Source: Apostichopus japonicus (taxonomy: Eukaryota; Echinodermata; Holothuroidea; Aspidochirotida; Stichopodidae). From it: DNA of 64,000 bases. The position numbers were made by a program, and so were the translations under genes. Shown here one piece after another: positions 12,961-23,200 of this stretch. The DNA lies in the NCBI RefSeq assembly GCF_037975245.1, contig NC_092579.1, forward strand, positions 3,744,001 through 3,808,000, written 5' to 3'. The notes under the pieces are model-generated. The model was not told the origin of the DNA. It worked only from the letters and a program-made list of their open reading frames with translations, and made no database searches. The number at the start of each line of letters is the position of its first letter. Position 1 is the first letter of the stretch.

Positions 12961-13639
12961 GTAAAGGACAATGGCCCATCTGTAATGAAAACAAGCAAAG
13001 GCTACCAAACAAATTATTTTTAAGACTGTTGTTTGAAGCTTTAATGATATAGCTATGTCGTAACGTTTATGCTAGAGCATAACGTTTAAACATCAGGTTA
13101 AGGACAATGGCCATCTCTTAATGACAACAAGCAAAGGCTACCAAACAAATTATTTTTAAGACTGTTGTTTGAAGCTTTAATGATATAGCTATTTCGTAAC
13201 GTTTATGCTAGAGTATAAAGGTTAAACATTAGGTAAAGGACAATGGCCCATCCCTTTATGACAACAAGCAAAGGCTACCAAACAAATTATTTTTAGGACT
13301 GCTGTTTGAAGCTTTAATGATATAGCTATTTTGTAACGTTTATGCTAGAGTATAAAGGTTAAACATTAGGTAAAGGACAATGGCCCATCTGTAATGACAA
13401 CAAGCAAAGGCTACCAAACAAATTATTTTTAAGACTGTTGTTTGAAGCTTTAATGATATAACTATTTTGTAACGTTTATGCTAGAGTATAAAGTTTAAAG
13501 ATCAGGTAAAGGACAATGGCCCATCTCTTAATGACAACAAGCAAAAGCTACCAAACAAATTATTTTTAAGACTGTTGTTTGCAGCTTCAATGATATAGCT
13601 TTTTCGTAACATTTATGCTAGAGTATAAACTTTAAACAT
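12961..13639 (+). repeat. Tandem array, five copies of a 136-137 bp unit
   Basis: Units start at about 12961, 13097, 13233, 13370 and 13506, each beginning near GTAAAGGACAATGGCCCATC. They differ by a few percent, and the array ends abruptly at both sides. Period and size are satellite-like but only five copies are present. No reading frame spans the unit. Confidence 0.93.
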
Positions 13640-14475
13640 GTCCCAAGATTTGGCATTTGCTTTCCTCTTTGTTTTGATTTTTTTTTTAATTATGCTAGTG
13701 TCATCATTGCTTTGATAACTTAATTTTAATCAGTAGAAATTTATTATTGGGATTTTTATGCATTCATCATTACTTTTTAATGTAAAAACTTCCAATCTGT
13801 AACATACATGAAGAAGCAAGATCTATGGCCTGTGTTCTTATGCATGGTTTACTTTTCCTACTACCCTTTCTTTAAGTTGTGGTCTGTTTCATATTCAGTG
13901 TTTTGAACGGAATAAATCTTTTTGTTACGTCTCTTGTATTTTAACACATGTTTTTTTTTTCTTTCTTTACATAGAAAGTAGCTATATAAGTTTAAGCATA
14001 GCTATTATATTTCATATCTGTTATATGTGACTGCTAGTTATCTATAAGAAGGATTCAAACACTCAAGATTAACCAACAGTCACGAACATGAAAGAAGAGA
14101 CGGGAAAGGAGAATTTGTTCTGTTGAACTATAATTAAAACAAACATTACATTATTAAACACATTTCAAATTAATTTCAATTACTTGCAATAGAATTAAGT
14201 CTCTGAGAGCAGGGCGTGGTTCCTGGTAGGTCGGCGAAAGATCTTCTGTAGAGTTGGCTAGTCAGGTCTTCGGTTTTGAAATTGACCAATATAAATAATT
14301 TGTAGAAAATTTCCTTGTAAGAACATATGAAAAGGTTCCAAGTAAAAGTTATGCACAACATAGTCCAAATCAAGAATATCCAAATGAACGAGAATATCCT
14401 CCAGGTAAATGGATTGAAGGAAAGTAAGTTCAACTAGTGAGAGAGATAAATCAGCATAGGCACTTTTAAGAAAAG
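13640..14475. other. Intergenic DNA without a supported gene
   Basis: Two overlapping minus-strand open frames cover 14176-14536 in different frames, but neither resembles a family I know. They continue directly from the U2-like sequence at 14476-14654 and may be part of the same inserted element. Confidence 0.4.
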
Positions 14476-14654
14476 GCACCCAGGAAAGAACCTGGGCACG
14501 AAAAATCAAACAACCGAACAACTGATCCGCTCTCACCCCAGTCCCCTTGCATCAAGACTGTGACTGTGCTCATCGTCGGGTGTATATCACCATTTCCCTC
14601 AAAAGGGAACATATACTATACACATGATCTTAGCCAAAAGGCCGAGAAGCAGAT
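14476..14654 (-). ncRNA. U2 snRNA-like sequence (variant, pseudogene or U2-headed retroelement)
   Basis: On the minus strand from 14654 the sequence opens GCTTCTCGGCCTTTTGGCTA then AGATCATGTGTA, the invariant 5' end of U2 with stem-loop I. The branch-point recognition region is altered by two extra bases before AGTAT, and everything after about position 50 diverges from U2. A hairpin GTTCCC-TTTT-GAGGGAA follows. Near 14500-14507 there is a GATTTTTCG resembling an Sm site, then a strong terminal hairpin CCCAGG-TTCTTT-CCTGGG. U2 is almost invariant in animals, so this is probably not a functional spliceosomal U2. Confidence 0.6.
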
Positions 14655-15066
14655 CATGAAAAGATAGGCAACATGTGTAGTAAAGAGAAGACACCCTTCT
14701 TGTTGGGTGGGGGGGGGGGGGGTTAATAGAACCCAATTTAATTAAAGTACTGCCAAAGAGGAGCTAGTACTGCGTAGCGACTACGTACCACTTTAATTGT
14801 ATGAACACATTCCTAAGGTTTACACAATGAAATAAACTTAACTATGTATGTTGTATAAATGTTTTAATACATTCCTAAGGTACACAATTAAACTACGTAC
14901 GACAGATGTATAATCCTTGAAAAGAATGCACAGACCTCATAACAATATCTCACATGTGATGAATACTATGTAAAATTGTTTCCACCAATAATGTAAGTTT
15001 TAGGAAACTTAACCTTTCCAATTTTTTAAACTGTCTTAATTACTAAGTACAGAAAGCATTCGTGCT

Positions 15067-15150
15067 TCAATCAATCAGTCAGAAATATTTATATAGCGCC
15101 AAAATCAACAAAAGTTGTCCAGTGGCGCTATGAGACATTTACATGAAATT
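15067..15150 (-). mobile_element. LINE/SINE 3' tail with GCGCTATATAAAT terminus
   Basis: On the minus strand the sequence ends in GGCGCTATATAAATATTTC. The LINE remnant at 59819-60130 ends with a similar GCGCTATATA. This suggests both are 3' ends of one family or of related LINE families. Confidence 0.5.
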
Positions 15151-15520
15151 AACCGATGCACGCTTGTTCAAACAGGTAATATCATAAGCAGTTTCTTGAA
15201 AATAACTTTTTTCAAGTTGTGTTGTTTATACTTCGATCATTTGTTGTAAAATCTTGTTACCTTTCACCTGGAAATGTTTACTCTTTCTTTCCTTTAGAAG
15301 ATAGTAACTATCGATTTCGCTACGTCCTATTATTTACTTTTTCAAGTTAGCATATATTACAAATGGAAGTGTAGAAAATGAGCTGGCATTGACAATTAGA
15401 GTTATATTTTTGGTAAACGTCTGCAATAAATAGTATACTTGTTAATGGTAATCATATTATATTTGTGTCCGACAGTATAACATAATTTTGTTTAACTATA
15501 GATAAAGTGTTAAAAGAAGA

Positions 15521-15593
15521 CGACCGCGAAGGGACTCGAACCCCCAATCTTCCGATCCGAAGTCGGATGCCTTATCCATTAGGCTACGCGGCC
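15521..15593 (-). tRNA. tRNA-Arg (anticodon UCG)
   Basis: Read on the minus strand, 73 nt without intron. The acceptor GGCCGCG pairs with CGCGGTC (one G-U pair), with discriminator G. The A box is TAGCCTAATGG and the B box GGTTCGAGTCC. The anticodon stem TCCGA/TCGGA encloses the loop CTTCGGA, so the anticodon is TCG. Downstream on the minus strand is TCTTCTTTT, a Pol III terminator. All arms pair, so it looks functional. Confidence 0.96.
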
Positions 15594-17459
15594 GGACGGT
15601 ATATGGATAGTTAATACAGTATATATACTACAATTATCCCGAGCAGTGACTTTCAGTAAATCTATATTGTAATAATGTCATTGAGTTAACGTTAAGTCAG
15701 ACTTAGCGTTTTTGGTATAGCGGTCGTATCTGCGATATAAGCTACTTGCCACTGGCAGAAGATTAAATTAAGCCACCCAGTTAGGTACCCCAATGAATAG
15801 TCACCATGATACAGTTGTCCGATTAATGCCTGCGTGATTACTGGGAGTGGAACTGTAAGTACTGTAAAAACATGTATCAATTAATCATTACGTTGCCCAT
15901 CATTACTACTAGGATTAAGCCTAGGCCTGTAGTGTATTCAGTATAGTAGTTAGTCGCGTTGTGTCGTTAATTTTTATACATAGGAAGTTAGGGCCTAACT
16001 TAGGCGCAGCCTATGCCCAATTAAGACGCAGACTACTTTACAAGAGCGAAAATCACTTACATCATCTTATATGAGTTAACATACAATCGTTTGATTTAAT
16101 TTCAATATAATAAGTACAACTTACAAGAAAGTTCTTAGTGTACAAAAAGAACGAATATTTTGGGGACTGTGTAGGCTAGGCCTAATTCTTTCATTATTTC
16201 CTAGGCTAGGCCTATCCGGCATTGGAGTCGGACACAAACAAACAACAGAATCATTGAAGGCTTATTGATTGATATATTGGCCAAAGTTTCTTTCTAAAAT
16301 AGCAGTTTTCTATGGCAAACTTGGTCACAATTGGCAAACTAGGTTAAGATATTTAAAATCCGGATACGGTGGGCAATATAAATCTGCCTGGATGCCAGCG
16401 TAAGCCAGTAAGAAGAGGACATATCCATCGTAACCCTATGTGTTTGCAAGCCAAATTATATTAGCAAAGTTCTGTTTCAAACACAATTAGGCCAGTCTAG
16501 GTCCTAGCCTAGGCATACAAAACCTCTTATAAGTTGTTTAACTTTTCTAAGGCTAACATTGTCAATCGAACATTCACCTGAATTACACAACAAGATTTAA
16601 CACACATACAAAATGTTCAAAGTTAGGGGAAATTGTTCTTACATGGAACATTTTGACTGTAGTTTTATGTATGAAAAGTAAAAGTAGCCGAAAGTAGCTA
16701 AATTCATGTCCTGTCCATGTAGGTAGTAGCATAGATAGACATGTAAAGTGCTTTTGAATTGTGTTAATTAATCAATTTGATTTTCACAGTGTCAACCTTA
16801 GAACTTAAGTTTAATTTTATCCTACACAGCTATCAAAAATGTTTAAAATTGCTACCCTACAGTGGATAAAAGGAAGCATAAATTTGACTGTTTTTAGTTT
16901 TTTCACTGATTTATCATCTGAGTTAATATGTACAGTAACCTTCAATTCAAGGTGTTAGGGAAATTTGACTCATGACTGACCTTCTGCTACATTGGGGCGG
17001 GATCTGCCTAGATAATCCATGATCAAATGACATAGTTCAAGGGTCAAATTTAGTAAACCAAATTTGGAGTGATCAACATTCCTGTTTTGCTTTTAAGAGA
17101 GAATGTTGTGCTCTTAGCATTACTACTAGTCACATGTTGCATTTTGGCTTAATCAATGAGCAATGGTTGAATGTTTGTAATTGTCAACATGAGCAATCAC
17201 ATCTTGAGAACAAGTTGACTCTATGAATGATAGACCAAACAGGTGACATTGAGATTATTCAGGGCCTGTTTACAAATGCACTACAAATGTCTACTGAAGA
17301 TTTGGCCCAACCAAGTTTGGACGATAGATTGAAAAAAAATAGTTTAGTTATATTTTCAGTGCGTCTAGGTAATAAACGGTTCATAAACACCACTTTGCTA
17401 GATTGTTTTACAAATTGCAATAATTTTAAAGCAAAATTTGACTTATTACATCTTTACAG
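15594..17459. other. Intergenic region upstream of the semaphorin-like gene
   Basis: No supported coding exon. Between about 15910 and 16530 palindromic AGGCCTA/TAGGCCT motifs are unusually dense. The rest is AT-rich. A 5' exon or promoter of the semaphorin-like gene may lie here or in the following 3 kb, but I cannot identify one. Confidence 0.4.
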
Positions 17460-17578
17460 GTGGCTGCAGACCAGGTGATCAGTATTGTCAAAGCTTTCAT
17501 TGAGCCGTTACAACATGGAGGTCCTCCTCACCCTATCAGTATTACAGTTGCTACTTTTGGGACTTTGTATAGGAAAGG
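17460..17578 (+). CDS. Possible upstream coding exon of unknown gene
   Basis: An open stretch between TTTACAG and GTAGGT encodes AADQVISIVKAFIEPLQHGG and then PPHPISITVATFGTLYRKG. Codon use and flanks look exonic. It ends in phase 1, but the first secure semaphorin exon (20265) needs a phase-2 predecessor, so at least one exon between them is missing or it belongs to another transcript. I do not recognise the peptide. Confidence 0.3.
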
Positions 17579-18002
17579 TAGGTTATTACTGCATATTTCC
17601 ATTTTTTTTTTCAACAAAAGTGCAAAATTTCTACTTTTCGGGTTGTGTTTGTGTTTATTCTTAAATAAATATGTATTTTGTTAAATTATCTCAATTGCTT
17701 AAATCAGTAACTCAACTTTTCAGCATTCTCAACTTGTTTCTCAATTATTTTTATTCACCCCCCCCTTTTTTTTTTGGTTGCAAATGTTGTGAGGAATAAT
17801 TTTATATAATTGGTTGCACTGAACTGATTATCACTTGCCGTTAGTGAGCCTTACTCTAGTATACATGGTTTACGTCACAACTTTTTTATATTCATGCTGT
17901 TATAATATTCTCCCTTTGACTATTTCTTCTCGCAAGGTTATTCCACAATGTGCTAATTCACCGAAGACAACTAGATGTCATCAAGAAGGGTAGGTAACTC
18001 CT

Positions 18003-18373
18003 TTAAAAGGTGTGAAGACTCGCGCAAAAAGAAACATCTAATGCCGGTTATTTGACCTAGCTTCGAATGAGGTGTAACAGAAGTGTTAAACACCACCATC
18101 GATCCCAGAAAATACACACACAGCTTGCTACCGTCGGTAAAAAGACACTAGTGTACAGTCAGTACATACAGCTGCGGTCAATACCCACAGCACAGTATAC
18201 AAACGATACAGCGATGGACATCTCAGGTCCAGCTAAAGATAACAATTAAGGTATCACGTTTCATTACTGTCTGCATTTGTAGTGGCACGAACAAAACGCC
18301 ACTTGCAAGCAACAGAAAGTTACCTTTCTTAAATGGCCGCACGCGGTTTGTGGCGAGTCTTCAATGCCTTTAA
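18003..18373. mobile_element. TTAA-flanked MITE, copy A (371 bp)
   Basis: TTAA lies at both ends, with imperfect inverted termini AAGGTGTGAAGACTCGCG and AAAGGCATTGAAGACTCGCC. Closely related full-length copies lie at 56211-56573 (opposite orientation) and 62814-63168. It carries no transposase. A TTAA target suggests a piggyBac-type mobiliser. The open frame at 18067-18249 lies inside it and is chance. Confidence 0.88.
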
Positions 18374-20057
18374 CAGTTTGAAAATGTAATTGTCTGTTAT
18401 GCAATGTCAATATCTTTTGGGTATTTCCTATCAGAATCTATTGCAGAAGTAATTTTTGGTCTTCATAATTTGAAAATGGTTTTATCACTTTCAAGCTAAT
18501 GTGTACATTGGAAGTTTGATTTTTATATCCCCATCAAGTTCCAGCTATAAGCAAAGAGAAAATGAAAGTCATTCATCAATTAGTATATACTGCAGATATG
18601 TGCTACTTCATTGGATGCCTAGGGTCCTATGTTTAAAATATGTTTCAGTTTCAATTTGAAATGGTCACGTACACCTGGTTAATGTTTAACAAGCGACAGA
18701 AATCTGTCTGTGTAAGATACTCAAGCTTTCAAATTGCTTTGACTGCTACTATCAGAGCTTTTTGAACTAGAGGGACGGTGGAGCATGGGGTGGGGGGGGG
18801 GGTGGTGGAGGGAAGTGAAGGACATTGTCTCAAAATGATATTGTAGTTTGAGGTGGAAAGATGGAGCCTCCACTAAAGTACTTCAAAGTACTTGCAAATT
18901 TTAAGGATGTCAAGGTTAAGAGGACCTGTAGATTACTCTTAAGAACTGTCAGAAAAACTCTGTATAATCCGCCTTTTCTGTTAGACCCCACACCCCCCAC
19001 ACCCCCACACCTCAGGTTATGAGCTCACATGTCCTGTTCTCACTACATCCGTTCTTGGTTTACTCAATTTATGTTAAAACTGTGCCTGTTAAGACCCTCC
19101 ATGAACAAGGGTTACGCACTAAACAAATAGACGGAAACTCCCTAATAAAAGCATAGTGCCTCGTGGGTTTCCAATGAAGAAACTGATAGGACGAACCACA
19201 GTGTATATGTGAAGAGAAAATGTAATTATTCAAAGTGATCAGATTTGGCATATTTGTTGGAGCTCAGGAAAAAAGCTATTAAGATAAAAAACCACCCATA
19301 TAGGTCTGCTGTTATTTCGTTCACAGAAATGCCTGATGTCTCAGTTTTCTTTGTAGGCACCTGTGCCCTAAATGCATAGACTGCTTCAGTTTTCATAATG
19401 ATCATGTGATAATGTAACAAAATGATTGTAGAGGCATAATATGTTTGGCTAATCAGTACCATTATATAAAGTAAATGGAAACTTGATAGTGGTTAAAAGC
19501 TGTTCCCCCCCCCCTCCCCCCACACAAAAAGAAAAAAAAAAAAGTGTCCATCAAGTAGGAAAATTGCTCTAGTGAAACATTTTGTAAACTGCAAAGCAGA
19601 TCTGCATAGCTTCACACAGAACATTAACAGAAACACAAAATAAGACTGCGTAAGTGACGCATTGCATTGTCGGAGCAACCTGTATCATATCTGATCTAGG
19701 TTTGTGAAGTTGTGGTCCCTCTTAAAGTAAAGTAAATGTACTTAAGCATAACTCCAAATATGCGTTTGACCATAATTCCAAATATTCAAATACATAGAGG
19801 GAGAGGAGAGGATGAGGGAGGGGTCGAGGCCAGTTGGGGGGTGGGGTGCAACGCAAGAGTGATGATTGAAGGACCCAGAAACTTCTTTTTAGTGTTGAGT
19901 TTAATTTGTAGCTCCTTTTCCAGATCTTTTTGACTATGCATTTAGTTTTTATGTTTCATTAATTTTTTAATTTCATTATATTTCATGAATGTTATGTTGG
20001 ATTTACATGTCAGGTATTTCCTGTTTCTATTGGTTTCAACAATTTGGAACTTTGAAA

Positions 20058-20134
20058 TTAATCATCTGTTTAATAATGTTGAAATAAATCATCTGTTTAA
20101 TAATGTTGAAATAAATCATCTGTTTAATAAGGTT
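20058..20134 (+). repeat. Minisatellite, ~28 bp x 3
   Basis: Three units of AATAATGTTGAAATAAATCA with TCTGTTT, ending just before the first semaphorin exon region. Confidence 0.85.
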
Positions 20135-20264
20135 GTCATTTAGCGAGTCTATGAATTCCTTGAGCAATCTGGATTCATGGTGTGCTATCATTGACGACAA
20201 TTATTCCGGCATCATTAACATCACGGTATTAACTCTCAGTCATCTTTATGTTCTCCTCTGTCAG

Positions 20265-23200
20265 ATGTTACTTGGAACGTATTAACGGAATATGTAAGCC
20301 ATGTCAGAATTGTTCGGAACAGGATCTGAGGGAGACAAGCCATCCAAGAGAGTGTCGTGCAATGAGTTATCCACAGTTCTGTAAATACCCTGCAAGAAAC
20401 GATAAGGACGTACCAACAAAGATGGTTGAAGTACAATGTGAGTAGTTAAACCAGAGATAAACCATTAACCTTGTTCCCAATACAGATCCTTGTAGTGGGA
20501 AGTATAAGGCCCTGATATTCAACTATTTTGGCTTGGTGACTCCCCCTCCCACCCCCCCCCCAATTTCCATCTTCATCATCTTGGTGACCTTCCAGTGGTG
20601 GTGGTTGTGCCTTGGGGATGGCTTTACAGTGGCATACAGTGACCTTCAAGTAGTGGTTGTTGTGCCTTGGGGATGGCTTTACAGTGGCATATATCGACCT
20701 TTAAGTAGTGGTTGTTGTGCCTTGCGGATGGCTTTTCACTGCATACATTCAGTATTTTCAAGGGGCGGTGTACAGTAGATTTAATTTTAGAGCAACTAGT
20801 TTTTTGGGACAGACGTGCATAATTACCATGAGGTCATCACCATGAGTCTATGCAATAAATACAAATTATATTGATTATTGAAGAGATGTTCTTTTCAAAC
20901 ATAGTTTGGCAGTTTCAAGTCCAAAGCTATTGTTTTAAACACCTTTACTAGTGTTCTATCAAGCCCCTTTTCATTGTTTGCCCAAACTGCACAAGGGGAA
21001 CATTTAACTAGCCAATCACCCAGCAATTCTTTATGCAAGTTCATCCTGGGTGTTAGCATGCCAGTGAGCGCTTTCTCGCAAATGTGTCACACTGATTCAG
21101 AGATCTTTAAACAGTGCAGGTTATGCACATTAGGATAGGCATGACAGCTTCCTCTGTAGGGGGAAACCCCCCCAAAAAAACCTGGAGATGCCCTTGCTAG
21201 CAATGAAAGGCTGGCTACATTCGATTATGAGATAGTCAATGTGCAGGGCTGTAGACTTAAGATCTGTGATTTGACATTTTCACGGCATAGTTAGCACGAT
21301 GGGACAGATTGAACAGTCTGCTTGCAGTTTATGGGTACAATAAGATAACTGATGCTTCTGGCATGAAAGACCTCAAAAGAGTTGTTTTCAAATTTTTTCA
21401 TCACAGTGGACAGTCCACTTTTAGGGAATTTCAGTCAGAAGAACGGCAAGTGGGAGGTGTTCTTTTACAACGAACTTGCAGAAGAAGGAAAACAGGTAGG
21501 TTTGCAGTACCGTTCTATCAATCTTTGCTAGCTTTGCCTGATGCTAGTAAAGCAAATCTTCTGCTGAGATGGTTTGATGGTAAAGAGATTTGCAGTGTGT
21601 TCATCTGGCATTAAATAAGGTCATCCAATGAACCTACAACAAATGGTAGTTTAGGTTGCTCGAAAGCCGAGATCGAAACATCTCAGAAGAGAAGAACAGT
21701 GTGTTTGTATGTTTGGAAAGAACACCAGAAATGAATTGTTAAATATTTATCATAGAGCCATTCCTGGTAGTACCAAGAGCGTATTAAAGTGAGTTCGATT
21801 TAATATCATGGTGTCTAGAAATATAATAGGCCTGACTACTTGGTCTCGAAGAAAGAAGTTTTACAAAGAAAAAGAAAAAAAACAGCCTAGCATTGGGGTT
21901 ATATTTGGGATTAGAATACTGGCTATGTGTTTCTGTCTGTCTGCAAAATAAACAGGCATTTCTAGTTAGCTCATTCAAGACACATTACACTTCTGAAAAT
22001 GGAATGTGTCAAATTATATCGGTTTTAGAAAGTTGTTACTTTACTAACTATTTAAATGAATTTTCACTTCTGAAAAATCAAGTTTAACCTAACAAAGCTC
22101 CTTTGTTTATAGCCTAGTGTCAGTTTGCGGCAGGGGTGTTACATTTGTTTTTGAAGGGCACAAACAAAAGCTAGAAGATGGAGACCTGGAACTGTGTTTA
22201 CCTCACAATTGTGGAGGACGTCTAAAATGCAGTAGCCCACCCACTAGTGGTTGCATCTGTTATGCTTTATTCCCATATACCGATCAGATAGACTCAAGTA
22301 AACTATAGGGTAACATTCTTCAGCATCAAGTCTGTATTATTGCTCGTACAAGCTAACGACCGGCAACTTTGTCCCTGGGTTATATACAAAAAATTGTCTT
22401 CATTTATAAAGCAAAGACACATCTCAAATGTTTTTTTTTAATTTTTTTTAATGTAACTGTTGAAGTTTTCAATCATCTGCTGTGACATTAGCAGAACAAA
22501 GTTGACACTTTATTTTGTTAAATAACATGTGGGTGGGAAACTCTCCTCATCAGTGAAGGTTATATTGCACAACCCAGTCAACTACTATTTTCATTAGTAC
22601 TGACAGAAAGTGAAATGCCAATCGTTCATTGTCCTCTAATGACTTCCTATTGTATCCTTTGTTTTACAAATTATGTTCACGTCTTGCATTTGTGGCTCAT
22701 ATATCAAATAGTCCTTCACACAGTTCGAAACGATTAATCGAAAGTGATTTTAAAGTCATTGTGTATGAACTAATTGTCTGTAATTGATGTAACTCATCTA
22801 TGTTATTGTATTACACTAGTTGGTCCTCCTGCATGATTGTCACTCATGATCTAATAATTGAATTCTTGCAGTTTTAACAGATTTCATGCTTAGCAGTCAC
22901 ATTACTAGCTAATTTTTCTCTTTTTAATAAAAGTTTCACTGGTCCCCTGACCAACAAGGGAATAGTGCTAACTTTGTTAATTTAGGCGAGGATAACAGCT
23001 AGGTACTTGACATCATACAGAACTCGGACATGTGGGTGTATAGAACAGAGAAATATATTGATACAATTGCCGACTGAAACACCCCTTCATGTAAATCACA
23101 CCCTTCACGTAAATCACACCCTTCACGTAAATCACACCCTTCATGTAAATCACAAATTAGGGAATGATGGAATTATAACATTAGGAAATTATACATGTAA

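Noticed and set aside
12961-13639. CRISPR-like array
   Set aside because: Whole units repeat without unique spacers, in a eukaryotic genome; plain tandem repeat.
14176-14536. Two overlapping minus-strand proteins
   Set aside because: No recognisable motifs; they overlap the U2-like sequence in conflicting frames.
18067-18249. Small gene
   Set aside because: Lies wholly inside the TTAA MITE and is not preserved in the other two copies.
20265-20437. TNF-receptor-like cysteine-rich module
   Set aside because: Six cysteines give a superficial match, but spacing does not fit a TNFR repeat and the next exons are sema domain.
22117-22308. Possible coding exon (VSVCGRGVTFVFEGHKQKLEDG)
   Set aside because: No acceptor gives the phase needed after exon 21407-21495, and there is no family similarity.
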